The notes: generated by a model from the sequence alone, not told the origin. Shown: positions 27,551-36,412, counted from the first letter of the stretch. The stretch: DNA of 64,000 bases from Peptoclostridium litorale DSM 5388 (GCF_900141635.1 NZ_FSRH01000003.1:124001-188000), one strand, 5' to 3'. Program-made: numbers and translations.

Positions 27551-27765
27551 AAGCAATAAAGGGAATCCAGTGGAATAAACGGCCGATAATATTACGTTTT
27601 GGTATTTCTACCATCTCATGAGCATTGAATTCGGGAATTTTGTAAACTTGCTTCGCTCAGGCAGTCCAAAATTCCAGCGAATTCAGCTGCGCATTTCGAT
27701 GAGAAATATTGCAAAACTCTATAAAATCGGCATAGCCATTCCAACTGGATTCTTTTATGCGTGTA
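27551..27765. repeat. Long palindromic repeat element, copy A
   Basis: The core 27563-27752 (190 bases) folds on itself over almost its whole length, with outer arms GAATCCAGTGGAAT and ATTCCAACTGGATTC and nested arms inside. The only sizeable unpaired part is the centre around 27642-27666. A second copy, 86 percent identical by hand count and of equal core length, lies at 58283-58472. Weak pairing and similarity continue a few bases beyond the core. It begins about 10-20 bases after the carB stop. The short frames inside it on either strand look like by-products. Confidence 0.9.
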
Positions 27766-27845
27766 TATGTTTACATATGTGGCACGCATTGAAGAAATGC
27801 AACTTGATCCTGACTTCGGCCATGAGTTAGTGGCGTCAGACAAAG

Positions 27846-27854
27846 TGGTATAAT
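27846..27854 (+). promoter_or_regulatory. Extended -10 promoter before the radical SAM gene
   Basis: TGG followed by TATAAT (27849-27854) forms an extended -10 element; no good -35 box is present. It lies about 85 bases upstream of the gene. Confidence 0.5.
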
Positions 27855-27943
27855 AATTACAACAGCAACTATATAAACAAAAGGGCAGGTGAATCTATCT
27901 TTCATTATGTTTTCTGCCTTGAGCGAAGGGAGTGGTTGTGATT

Positions 27944-28780
27944 ATGCACGAAAACAATACAGTTTATTATCCACAGGACGAAATGACTACTTTTTTACTG
28001 CCGGTAACATTGGGATGTTCGTATAATAAATGCGCATTCTGTTCTATGTATAAATGCGATAAATACGGTGAAGTTCCATTTTCGGATATGGAGATGCAAT
28101 TGCTGAATGCGTACATTTATACTGAAAAGGTATTTTTGACAGGCGCAGATCCCATGTCAATAGGATTTGACAAAATGAAGCGATTATTGGATATGATACA
28201 TCAGTATTTGCCTTATTGTGCATGTGTGGCATCATATGCGTCCATAAAGAACATTTCCAAATATTCAGTTGAGGAACTGTCCGTTCTTCATGATGCGGGG
28301 CTTAGAATGCTCTATATCGGTTTTGAAACAGGCAGAGATGATATATTAAAACTTATGAATAAAGGTCATACGGCAAATGAAGCAATTAAACAAGCAAAGA
28401 AACTTAACGAAGCAAAATTACAATTTAATTCCATTGTTATGTATGGAATAGCTGGTGAAGGAGAGTCTGTAGATAACGCAGTCGCAACTGCTGAAATGAT
28501 CAATCAGTTCATAACAAACAGGGTTATTACAATGAACCTGACGGTTTTTGACGGGACGGAGCTGAAAAACATGGTAAAAAGAGGAGATTTTGTCCCTCCG
28601 AGCCGGAAAGAGCGGTTAGTGGAAGTGATAACACTTTTAGAAAACCTCGAACCCCAAAAAGCGACGATATTCGACACGACGCATCCGACAAATATAGTAA
28701 AGATAAAAGGCACATTGCCGCAGGACAGGGAAAGATTAATAAATGAAGTCACAAGACAGATAAGCGTAAGTAGAACCTAA
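27944..28780 (+). CDS. Radical SAM protein of unknown function
   Basis: A roughly 278-residue radical SAM protein. The iron-sulfur ligands are in CSYNKCAFC (CX4CX2C spacing) near the N terminus and the SAM-binding GFETGRDD segment lies in the middle. FLTGADPMSI corresponds to the usual second strand region. ATG 27944 is 11 bases after AAGGGAG; an in-frame GTG at 27938 is better spaced and equally possible. It stands alone between two repeat structures, with more ATT/TTA codons than the arginine genes, which suggests it is an acquired gene. Substrate unknown. Confidence 0.82.
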   Translation: MHENNTVYYPQDEMTTFLLPVTLGCSYNKCAFCSMYKCDKYGEVPFSDMEMQLLNAYIYTEKVFLTGADPMSIGFDKMKRLLDMIHQYLPYCACVASYASIKNISKYSVEELSVLHDAGLRMLYIGFETGRDDILKLMNKGHTANEAIKQAKKLNEAKLQFNSIVMYGIAGEGESVDNAVATAEMINQFITNRVITMNLTVFDGTELKNMVKRGDFVPPSRKERLVEVITLLENLEPQKATIFDTTHPTNIVKIKGTLPQDRERLINEVTRQISVSRT

Positions 28781-28823
28781 ATTTCTGGCCGTTCTGAATC
28801 CATCAATCCATAACATATTGGAG

Positions 28824-28886
28824 GCATAGAACTTTTCCGACATATGCTTTTATGCTATTTTGGCATATGTCGGAAAAGTTCTATGC
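28824..28886. repeat. Perfect 24-bp inverted repeat
   Basis: Arms 28824-28847 and 28863-28886 are exact reverse complements, with a 15-base T-rich loop. It lies 43 bases after the radical SAM stop and 12 bases before the remains of a DUF296 gene. It could act as a terminator in either direction, although no T run follows directly, or it may be the scar of a small mobile element. Confidence 0.92.
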
Positions 28887-28898
28887 AAAAATGATTTG

Positions 28899-29175
28899 TT
28901 AGCCTAGATTCAATAATGTGAAACCTGTTTTTTCATCAAACAGCCGCTTTGCATCGACATTCAATATCTCCTGTAAAATCACTTCACAACAAACCCATGC
29001 TTTAACGTCATTACGCAGACATCCCATAATGGTATTTCCGGATCTTCCCAATGCGCCATGGATATGTAGAACCATTTTTAACGCTTGCAAATTCTTCTAT
29101 GCAGTCTGGTAGAATATCCCCCTCTTCAAGCCTGATCACAAAGACCCTGCCAAGTTTTCCTTCAGTAGCTTTCAA
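28899..29175 (-). pseudogene. Decayed DUF296 (PPC domain) protein gene
   Basis: On the minus strand a TTG at 29175 with an AGGGGAGG site opens MKATEGKLGRVFVIRLEEGD, a typical DUF296/PPC N terminus. After about 33 residues the matching frame breaks. In another frame the C-terminal part continues with LHIHGALGRSG and TGFTLLNLG and stops at 28899. The central third of the domain, roughly 60 residues, is missing, so there is both a deletion and a frameshift. DUF296 proteins are small, probably trimeric, putative DNA-binding proteins. No function is expected to remain. Confidence 0.8.
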
Positions 29176-29511
29176 TTTTAAAACCTCCCCTTATAACAGC
29201 ATCAGTCAGTTGCAAAACTCTACAGGCGATTGAAGCATAGAGCGTTTATTGCAACTAGTTTTGTGGCTACATATAATTCAATATGTTTAATTATAGCATG
29301 CGTTTGCAATCGTTTAGTTATAAAAAACGGAATTTTCAGACTTATTAAAGTTGCACAGGTGAGTTGGAATCCGCTGCTGTGAAATGTGGATATTGTCATA
29401 TCTCAGTAAAACAGCAATGATAAAGCTCTAACTGGGTATATATGAAATGAATTTATATTGCACAGGGTAGTATCTATTTTGATTTAAAAACGAGAGGGAG
29501 TGAGAAAGAGT
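29176..29511. other. Intergenic stretch, no gene recognised
   Basis: AT-rich. It holds short inverted words (AGTTGCAA and TTGCAACT about 50 bases apart near 29207-29265), the ribosome binding site of the decayed gene on the minus strand and a GAGGGAG site for the next plus-strand gene. I found no confident promoter, riboswitch or RNA. Confidence 0.4.
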
Positions 29512-29847
29512 ATGTTCACTAAAAGAATGGGGATATGTGTTGCTTCAGGTGCTATCCTGGGCATGTTTTGTATCGCGGGAGCAATGATAAGGTCGGGGTT
29601 TGAAAAAGACGCCCTGTATTTGTTTGCTTTTTGGTACAATCGGCTGCTTATGGGAGTGGTTATAGGCTTAGCCGGAAGAACTCAGGTTATGCCAAAAGCA
29701 ATTGGCAGGGGAGCGCTTCTTGGTTTACTTGTTTCATTTGCCTTTTACAGTTCCACAGGTTTTGATGATGCCGTGGGATTTTTGGCTGGGATTGTTTACG
29801 GGGGGATTATTGAATATGTTTCATTTAAATACGGTGTTGAAGCTTAG
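29512..29847 (+). CDS. Small membrane protein of unknown function
   Basis: A 111-residue protein with four probable hydrophobic segments (about residues 7-25, 34-58, 68-82 and 89-105) and a RLLMGVVIGLAGR stretch in the middle. ATG 29512 is favoured over GTG 29500 because the GAGGGAG site would be too close to the latter. I do not recognise a named family. It lies 134 bases upstream of a histidine kinase gene, but the kinase has its own -10 element, so a shared role is only a possibility. Confidence 0.65.
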   Translation: MFTKRMGICVASGAILGMFCIAGAMIRSGFEKDALYLFAFWYNRLLMGVVIGLAGRTQVMPKAIGRGALLGLLVSFAFYSSTGFDDAVGFLAGIVYGGIIEYVSFKYGVEA

Positions 29848-29927
29848 CGACGAAGGTATAATGTACCTCCGTGTATTTGTAAAGCTATATCATCGAATTA
29901 CACTTCCTGTTTTGACGGATAATAATA

Positions 29928-29936
29928 TGCTATAAT
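29928..29936 (+). promoter_or_regulatory. Extended -10 promoter before the kinase gene
   Basis: TGC followed by TATAAT (29931-29936). A TTGACG upstream is only 13 bases away, too short for a standard spacer, so the extended -10 is the likely element. Confidence 0.5.
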
Positions 29937-29981
29937 CTATATTGTATATATTATCCATATCAAATCGCTTGAGAGGTTCAT

Positions 29982-31724
29982 ATGAAAAATGACATGGCAA
30001 ATAATTCTAGAAATTTCACGATAAGCAAAAAAAGCATTTTCATTTTATTTGCAATTATTATTCTGTTTTTTTCTTCATTCTATTATTTTTACATATACAC
30101 TCCAAAAGTAAATAATGACATAAAGTTTACAAGCTCAGAAATCGAGTATCTTAAGAATACGGATAAAATCTTGTACGCGGCGGATCAGAATGCACCCCCG
30201 CTCAGGTTTGTAGATAAGTCGGACGGGCAGTACAAGGGGGTTGTTATCGACTATATTTCGCAGCTTTCGCTTGAACTAGGCATAAACATCGACACAAAGC
30301 CGCTCCCGTGGGAAAACGCCATCGAAAGCCTTAAATCCGGTGAAAGCCAGATGTGCGACATGTTTTCAAATGAAGAAAGGGCGCAGCATTTTATTTTTAC
30401 AAAGCCCATATACAATCTAAGGGCGGCAGTTGCCGTCAACAGTTCCTATTCTGGAGGTATACGGGAAATATTTTCCCGAAACATCCGTCTTGCCACTCAA
30501 AAAGGGGACTATCTCAACTCGTATATGATCAAAAATTATCCAAATGTGGAGCTTGTCTACACGCAGGATATAGAGTCTGCATTTGAGCTTTTGAGTAAGG
30601 GACGTGTAGATGCTGTCGCAGGGGACGAGCCTGTAATCTTGTATTTTCATGACCCACTGAAGAATCCGAATATCAGGATACTGGACAACACACTCTATGA
30701 AAATACAGTTGTATTTGCACTTCCTAAAAATGAACCTGTTTTGCTTTCAATACTAAACAAGGGGATAGATTCGATAAACTCCAAACGTCAGCTTGAGAAA
30801 ATACAGCAGAAGTGGTTTGGAATATCGGCGCCAATAACCCGTCCTGAAAAAAATAATTCTGTTGCAAAATACGCTTTTTTTGCAACTATCCCATTTTTAA
30901 TTCTCTCAATGGCGGTGCTCTATATAAACGCTTCTTTAAAAGAGCAGGTAATTGCTTATGCCGAAAAAGAAAAGTTTCACGAAAGACTTTCTCTTCAGGC
31001 GAACAAGATGGCTGCAATTGGGGAACTGGCTTCGGGAATTGCGCATGAAATAAGGAACCCACTTGGAATTATAAGAACTCAAAGTTTTATTATAAGAAGC
31101 AGCCTGGACACTTGCGAGCCTACTGTCAAATCTCTCGAATACATTGACAATGCGGTGGAAAGAGCAAGCAAAACAATTGACAACCTTTTGAATTTCTCGA
31201 AGATATCGGGAGAGACAACTGAAAGAACGAACATGAGAACATTCATTGAAAATATTGTTTCACTTGAAAGAGAAATTCTTACGAAGAGAAACATAGTGAT
31301 GGAGTTTAACTGTAACAGCTATACGATTGTTCCCATAAACCAGGAGGCCATGAAGCATATACTTATAAATTTGTTTTCAAATGCCGTAGACGCCCTTTGT
31401 GTGTACGATTCCAATGGCAAGTATGTTAGAAATTTGAATGACTCTCCTAAAATAACAGTTGAAGTATATATAAATAAAGAGGAGCCGTCCCTAATGATAA
31501 ATTTTTCAGATAATGGAATTGGCATGGACAAAAAATATTCAGATCAGATTTTCAATCCGTTTTTTACCACGAAGGGACCAAATAAGGGAACGGGACTGGG
31601 GCTTTATATTGTCTACAGTGAAATAAGCAAATTAAATGGCAAGATATGGCTTGAAAGTGAACTGGACAAGGGTACAACCTTCTTTGTCAGTATACCAATA
31701 AAACTGATTACGCATGAAAAATAG
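29982..31724 (+). CDS. Sensor histidine kinase with periplasmic solute-binding domain
   Basis: A 580-residue kinase. A membrane helix (about 18-40) is followed by an extracytoplasmic family-3 solute-binding domain (about 50-283, of the kind that binds polar amino acids, with the AADQNAPPLRFVDKSDGQYKG opening cut here for length to its key residues Pro72-Pro73 and Phe76). A second helix (about 296-316) leads to a HisKA domain with phospho-acceptor His355 in GIAHEIRNP and a HATPase domain with N, G1 (DNGIGMD) and G2 (GTGLGLYIV) boxes. It most likely senses an amino acid outside the cell. The adjacent sigma-54 activator, 65 bases downstream, is its probable partner. Confidence 0.9.
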   Translation: MKNDMANNSRNFTISKKSIFILFAIIILFFSSFYYFYIYTPKVNNDIKFTSSEIEYLKNTDKILYAADQNAPPLRFVDKSDGQYKGVVIDYISQLSLELGINIDTKPLPWENAIESLKSGESQMCDMFSNEERAQHFIFTKPIYNLRAAVAVNSSYSGGIREIFSRNIRLATQKGDYLNSYMIKNYPNVELVYTQDIESAFELLSKGRVDAVAGDEPVILYFHDPLKNPNIRILDNTLYENTVVFALPKNEPVLLSILNKGIDSINSKRQLEKIQQKWFGISAPITRPEKNNSVAKYAFFATIPFLILSMAVLYINASLKEQVIAYAEKEKFHERLSLQANKMAAIGELASGIAHEIRNPLGIIRTQSFIIRSSLDTCEPTVKSLEYIDNAVERASKTIDNLLNFSKISGETTERTNMRTFIENIVSLEREILTKRNIVMEFNCNSYTIVPINQEAMKHILINLFSNAVDALCVYDSNGKYVRNLNDSPKITVEVYINKEEPSLMINFSDNGIGMDKKYSDQIFNPFFTTKGPNKGTGLGLYIVYSEISKLNGKIWLESELDKGTTFFVSIPIKLITHEK

Positions 31725-31789
31725 AAAGCCGCTTTCATGTCATATTAAATAACCGGAAATTGAAAAAATGCTTTTAAGGAAGTGATCGC

Positions 31790-33181
31790 ATGAGCAAAAT
31801 GAAAATATTGGTTGTTGATGATGAAATAGACTACAGGGAAACGTTCAAGATGCTGCTTGAAGGCAGGAATTTTACTGTTGAAACTGCAGAAAGCGCAGAT
31901 GTCGCTCTTGAAAAAATGCACAATGAGTATTTTCCTCTTGTTTTGTCGGATGTGATAATGCCAGGGACTGATGGGATAGACTTTTTGATTAAAGCAAAAT
32001 CGGAAATACTTAAGCCGTTTGAGATTATACTTGTGACAGGCTATGGCAATATCCAGACTGCAATTTCTGCAATAAAAAACGGAGCCTTCGGCTTTTTCAT
32101 CAAAAGCCATAATCCTGAAGAGTTGATAATAGAGATTGAAAAGGCAAGGCGTTCTGTTGAAATGAAAAACAAGCTGTCGATGTATGAAAAGCAGAGCGGA
32201 GACGAATCCTATCTAAGTACAAGCAAAAATCTTAAAATGAACAGAGTCATTGAACTTGCAAAAACTGTAGCCTGCTCAGATTCAAATGTTCTTATTACTG
32301 GGGAATCGGGAGTCGGAAAAGAAATTATTGCCAAACTCATCCATGAAAACAGCACACGAGCCGATATGCCTTTTGTAGCAATAAACTGCCAGTCGTTTTC
32401 GGATAATATTATCGAATCAGAGCTCTTTGGCCACGAAAAGGGCGCTTTTACGGGAGCCTTTGGAAAACGCATTGGCCGTTTTGAGGAGGCAAGCGGCGGT
32501 ACAATTTTTATGGATGAAATAGGAGAACTTTCTCAAAGCACACAGGTAAAAATGCTTCGAGTCCTCGAAAACAGAAGTGTGGAGAGAATAGGTTCCAATA
32601 AAAGCATATCTGTAAATTTCAGATTGATTTCTGCAACCAATAGGAGCATTACGCCTGGGATCCAAGACTTTTTCAGAGAAGATCTTTTCTACAGGATTAA
32701 TACTATCGAATTAAACATACCGCCCCTGAGAAAAAGAAAGGAGGATATTGAGGATTTGATTTTTTTCTTTTTAAATTGCTTTAACAAGAGCACTAAAAAA
32801 AACATATCTTCGATAAGTCCCTCAACTATGGAATTTTTAAAAGGCTATGATTACCCTGGCAATATAAGGGAACTTAAAAATATAATTGAAAGACTTGTAG
32901 TGACGTCGAAGGGCGGAATTTTAAATATGGACTATAGCGACTCGTTTGATTCAAAAATAAAATCAGACAATAGCTTTTCAAAAGATTGCGGCAGCATAGA
33001 CAGTTTTATTTTCGAGGGAGACAATATTATTTCCTACTCTGATGCAAAGAAGAATTTTGAAAGATATTATTTTGAGAAGGTTATGGAAAAGTTTGATGGA
33101 AATATTACGAAGGCCGCGGATTTCATAAATCTGAGTAGGAGGCAGCTGTTCAATAAAATAACGGAATTCGGATTGAAATGA
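31790..33181 (+). CDS. Sigma-54-dependent response regulator
   Basis: NtrC-type regulator of 463 residues. The receiver domain is residues about 4-118 with phospho-acceptor Asp54 in VLSDVIMPG. The AAA+ domain has Walker A GESGVGKE, the sigma-54-contacting GAFTGA loop and Walker B IFMDEIGEL. A Fis-type helix-turn-helix (NITKAADFINLSRRQLFNKI) ends the protein. All motifs needed for sigma-54 activation are intact. It pairs with the upstream kinase. The only good -24/-12 promoter I found in the window is that of the convergent ortA-ortB-nhaC unit, its likely target. Confidence 0.93.
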   Translation: MSKMKILVVDDEIDYRETFKMLLEGRNFTVETAESADVALEKMHNEYFPLVLSDVIMPGTDGIDFLIKAKSEILKPFEIILVTGYGNIQTAISAIKNGAFGFFIKSHNPEELIIEIEKARRSVEMKNKLSMYEKQSGDESYLSTSKNLKMNRVIELAKTVACSDSNVLITGESGVGKEIIAKLIHENSTRADMPFVAINCQSFSDNIIESELFGHEKGAFTGAFGKRIGRFEEASGGTIFMDEIGELSQSTQVKMLRVLENRSVERIGSNKSISVNFRLISATNRSITPGIQDFFREDLFYRINTIELNIPPLRKRKEDIEDLIFFFLNCFNKSTKKNISSISPSTMEFLKGYDYPGNIRELKNIIERLVVTSKGGILNMDYSDSFDSKIKSDNSFSKDCGSIDSFIFEGDNIISYSDAKKNFERYYFEKVMEKFDGNITKAADFINLSRRQLFNKITEFGLK

Positions 33182-33183
33182 TA

Positions 33184-33219
33184 AAAAAACAGTGCATACA
33201 ATTGTATGCACTGTTTTTT
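33184..33219. terminator. Bidirectional terminator between regulator and nhaC
   Basis: A perfect 36-base palindrome (two 18-base arms) with six A at one end and six T at the other, placed between the 3' ends of the convergent regulator and nhaC-like genes. Confidence 0.9.
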
Positions 33220-33248
33220 GAGTTTATTTATATTTCTGGATTAGAATC

Positions 33249-34688
33249 CTATGCTCTTTTTGCGACCGCTTCAGAACTGTTTTGTCCAATGCCGTCATTT
33301 CTTCCTATGCCAAGGAAAATGCTTGTTACCATTATTGCCATCATTATATATGCATATACAACAAATGGTGTGACGTTAAGAGCTGTGAGTGGTGCAACGC
33401 TGTCCTTTGCAAAGCCTATTGTGTATATTACTGCAGGGGTCCATGGAAGTGAATAAACGAGAGTGCATGACGTAGCGTCCATAAGGTTTGCTGCCCTGTA
33501 TGGGCTGATTCCGAATTTTTGGCTTAGAGGTTTTGCAAATGATGCTCCTACAGCCAGTATGGCAGGTGCATTCAATCCCATCATGGCTGAAAGCGCTACT
33601 ATCATGCCTGTTATTGTGAATTCGGCTCCAACTGGTCCTTTTGCAACATTTCCAAGAACTGAAAGAAGTTTCTTGTCTCCTTCGCCGGCTCTCATAATTG
33701 CAATTGAGCCAAACAGTAGAAGAGCCAATATACATACCTGAAGCATGGAATTTATTCCCACGTAAATTATGCCGTCAACCGTTCTGTCAAGACCTTCTCC
33801 CGATACTCTGAAAAGAGCCTCTTTTGCTACATCTGCAGAAGGGTCTATCTGCACTAAGTCCATAAGTCCAAGGCCGACTGCGGTTGCGCCTGAAATGACT
33901 ATACCTATTGTTGTTGCGATTATTATATCTCCGGTTTTTATGGCTATTGCTATTGTTATAGCCACAGGGACAAGCATAACAAGTGTCTTTTTATCATATG
34001 CCACAATTGAAGCCGCCGATGCAGTTCCCTTATAAATAAAGCTAAGTATAATAAATGCGATTATGCTTAGAATTCCTGCGGTCAAAGCATATTTAAGCCT
34101 TGATTTTACAACCCCAGGCACATCTACACCTTGAGATGTTGCTGAACATATGGTTGTATCTGAAACAGGGGCAAGGTTATCACCAAATGCCGCTCCTGAT
34201 ACTATAGCACCTGCAAGAAGTCCCGGATGAATCCCAAGAGCAACCCCTGCAGGATAAATAACGCCCATGCCCGCGGCTATAGTCCCGAATCCGGTTCCCG
34301 AAGCAGTTGCAAATACTGCAGAGGCTATAAATGATATTATAAGAAACACGGTAGAGCTTACGCCCATGCTTGCTGCAAGACCCGCTATTCCGCCTGCAAG
34401 ACCTGATGTACGGAGTATTCTTGAAAAAACTCCTGCAAATATCCAGCAGACAATCGGTATTACAGCTTCTCTGCTCGCCATTCCGTCTATTATTACGTCT
34501 GCATATTTTCTTTTATCCTTTGCAAAGAAAAATGCTACTATGAGAGCCATGAATGCAGGCACCCAAAGCGCCCCATCCGATATTGAAGCGAAGTGAAAGG
34601 TTGTTATAACTATGAGTGTTATGAACACTATGAAGGGAATGAATGACATCCATTCGCCTCCGTAAAACTCCAGTCTTTTATTTTTCAT
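33249..34688 (-). CDS. NhaC family Na+/H+ antiporter-like transporter
   Basis: A 479-residue polytopic membrane protein of the NhaC family with about 11-12 hydrophobic segments. Motifs such as SGAAFGDNLAPVSDTT and ATASGTGFGTIAAGMG fit the family, which includes Na+/H+ antiporters, malate/lactate exchangers and probable amino-acid exchangers. It is the last gene of ortA-ortB-nhaC on the minus strand, 19 bases after ortB. Its context suggests exchange of an amino acid or a product of ornithine breakdown, but the substrate cannot be read from sequence. Confidence 0.86.
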   Translation of the reverse strand: MKNKRLEFYGGEWMSFIPFIVFITLIVITTFHFASISDGALWVPAFMALIVAFFFAKDKRKYADVIIDGMASREAVIPIVCWIFAGVFSRILRTSGLAGGIAGLAASMGVSSTVFLIISFIASAVFATASGTGFGTIAAGMGVIYPAGVALGIHPGLLAGAIVSGAAFGDNLAPVSDTTICSATSQGVDVPGVVKSRLKYALTAGILSIIAFIILSFIYKGTASAASIVAYDKKTLVMLVPVAITIAIAIKTGDIIIATTIGIVISGATAVGLGLMDLVQIDPSADVAKEALFRVSGEGLDRTVDGIIYVGINSMLQVCILALLLFGSIAIMRAGEGDKKLLSVLGNVAKGPVGAEFTITGMIVALSAMMGLNAPAILAVGASFAKPLSQKFGISPYRAANLMDATSCTLVYSLPWTPAVIYTIGFAKDSVAPLTALNVTPFVVYAYIMMAIMVTSIFLGIGRNDGIGQNSSEAVAKRA

Positions 34689-34707
34689 ATATTATATCCC
34701 CCCTGCA

Positions 34708-36114
34708 TTATTTTTTAAGTTCAGCCAGTGTATTTTCTACAAATTCAATGTCTGTATTTGTCTCTTCAGCCAGAAACTCTATGTCGCATATTGTAGGCGT
34801 TTTGCCTGTAAATTCCAGAGAATTTTTTATGAGTGATTTCCTAAGCTTTGTCATATCAAGATCTTTTGCCTTTATCATGGAAGGGTGCTCTGGTAGCACT
34901 ATGTTTTTGCCCGGAATTTCATCTGCAGGATTTCCAAATATCACCTCGATGCCGTTTTCCTTTGCGAATGAAAGCTGAGGCTGAACATGTTTTCCAGCTC
35001 CTGTGTATTCTGTTTCCTGAACAAGTACCATCTGGTCTTTATCCATTTCCTGTGCAATTGAAAATGCTGCTGCCAGGGCAGTGTTGCCTGCAGGTCCCTT
35101 TTCAATTCCTTCAAGACTTGCAAGAGATTCTGTGATATAGAATACCTCACCCTGATTTATAGTTACATATCTATCCATATATCGCATAGGCCTTGCAGCT
35201 GATCTTGGGACGTCTGACCTGTCAGGCCAAGTAGTAAAAGGCATTCCAAAACCGGTGTGTCCTGTTGTGAATGATTTCTTGTTGAAATGCTTGTCTGATG
35301 CCATGTGAAGACCCTTTAGGTTTACACTTGCCGCCACCACCTTCGATTTTGCTCCGGCTTTTATAAGTCCTCTTGCTGTTCCTGTAAGATTTCCTCCGCC
35401 GGCATTCGTACATACCACTACGTCAGGATCTTTTCCGTATTTTTCTCTGCACTGCATAGCTATTTCATATCCGAGGGTTTCAACTCCGGCTATTCCAAAT
35501 GGAGTGTATAGCGAAGCGTTGAAGTACCCTGTTTCTTCGAGAAGCAAAAGGAATTTGTAGAAAAGTTCTGGTCCGACTGAAAGCTGAACAACTTCTGAGC
35601 CAAGAGCCTCACATGCCCTTGCTTTTTCTACTATCTCAGGCTGCCCTATGCCGTTTGAGTCATAGCACTCTTGTACTATTATGCATTTAAGTCCGGCCAT
35701 TGCAGCCTGAGATGCGACTGCTGCCCCGTAGTTACCGCTTGTTGCTGCAATTACACCTTTGTAGCCTAGTTTTTTGGCATGATAGACTGCATTTGCAGCT
35801 CTTCTTGCTTTAAATGAGCCTGATGGGTTTGATGCTTCATCTTTTATGAATATTCTTGCGCCCTTACCTTCAGGTGCTATTTTCCTCGCAAGAGCAGTGA
35901 GGTTTTTAAGCTCGAGTATCGGAGTATTTCCCACTGCTGTTGAATACTGTATATTCTGCATTTCGCTAAGCGTATATCCTGTTTCTTTCATCATTTTTTC
36001 ATAGTCGAATGAAATTGAACCACTTTCAAATATACTGTAGTCTATTCCAACGGAAGCTTTCATGATTTCTGCTTTTCTTGCCATTACTGCGCTATAGCCG
36101 TTATCTATTTTCAT
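34708..36114 (-). CDS. ortB: 2-amino-4-oxopentanoate thiolase, beta subunit
   Basis: PLP-dependent subunit of the enzyme that cleaves 2-amino-4-oxopentanoate with CoA to alanine and acetyl-CoA in the oxidative branch of ornithine fermentation. It has the fold-type II PLP core, with the Schiff-base Lys in NPSGSFKARRA, the SGNYGAAVASQAA phosphate-site loop and the NAGGGNLTG glycine loop. ATG 36114 follows GGAGGTG and overlaps the end of ortA by 14 bases; an upstream start at 36129 has no such site. About 468 residues. Threonine synthase-like enzymes are related, but the adjacent OrtA makes the call specific. Confidence 0.92.
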   Translation of the reverse strand: MKIDNGYSAVMARKAEIMKASVGIDYSIFESGSISFDYEKMMKETGYTLSEMQNIQYSTAVGNTPILELKNLTALARKIAPEGKGARIFIKDEASNPSGSFKARRAANAVYHAKKLGYKGVIAATSGNYGAAVASQAAMAGLKCIIVQECYDSNGIGQPEIVEKARACEALGSEVVQLSVGPELFYKFLLLLEETGYFNASLYTPFGIAGVETLGYEIAMQCREKYGKDPDVVVCTNAGGGNLTGTARGLIKAGAKSKVVAASVNLKGLHMASDKHFNKKSFTTGHTGFGMPFTTWPDRSDVPRSAARPMRYMDRYVTINQGEVFYITESLASLEGIEKGPAGNTALAAAFSIAQEMDKDQMVLVQETEYTGAGKHVQPQLSFAKENGIEVIFGNPADEIPGKNIVLPEHPSMIKAKDLDMTKLRKSLIKNSLEFTGKTPTICDIEFLAEETNTDIEFVENTLAELKK

Positions 36115-36412
36115 TATCTTCACCTCCAAAAAGAATCTCTCTCACCTGTTCGCTTACCCTAAGCAGTTCAGGCACAAATCTTCCGAAATCATGTTTGTAA
36201 TAAGGGTTCACTTCAAGCAGTGTTCCCCTTTCAATTCGTTTTGTTCGTGTAGTGATTTCCACTTCATCTCCAATTTCAGCATCACCGTTTAGAGAACCTT
36301 TTACCCACATTTCCAGAGGCACTTTTTTTGTATCATCTGGTACTTGTGGAGCCCTTTCTTCTGGCTTCAAAATATTCCTGTGGATTATTACCCACTCACC
36401 ATTTTTGATCAT
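36101..36412 (-). CDS. ortA: 2-amino-4-oxopentanoate thiolase, alpha subunit
   Basis: A 103-residue partner of OrtB. The sequence opens with KNGEWVIIHRNILKPEERAPQ, and PLEMWVKGSL and the NPYYKHDFGRFVPELL segment are typical of OrtA. ATG 36412 follows AGAGGAGGA. It is the first gene of the unit, about 65 bases downstream of the predicted start from a sigma-54 promoter. The other genes of the pathway (ornithine racemase, aminomutase OraSE, diaminopentanoate dehydrogenase Ord) are not in this window. Confidence 0.9.
   Translation of the reverse strand: MIKNGEWVIIHRNILKPEERAPQVPDDTKKVPLEMWVKGSLNGDAEIGDEVEITTRTKRIERGTLLEVNPYYKHDFGRFVPELLRVSEQVREILFGGEDNENR

Noticed and set aside
27779-27795. A TGGCACG word as a second sigma-54 promoter before the radical SAM gene.
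   Set aside because: The required TTGC at the -12 position is missing.
27616-27843. Short similar protein frames inside both palindromic repeats, on each strand.
   Set aside because: Differences between copies keep base pairing rather than protein, ribosome sites are lacking, and the frames run out of the element into unrelated sequence.
29360-29400. A stretch reading GAGTTGGAATCCGCTGCTGTG looked for a moment like part of a cobalamin riboswitch (only the first 20 bases considered).
   Set aside because: No B12-box or the expected surrounding helices, and the downstream gene has no cobalamin link.
35222-35413. Several minus- and plus-strand frames of 60-100 codons inside ortB, carB, smc and other large genes.
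   Set aside because: They are out-of-frame shadows of well-supported genes without starts or family features.
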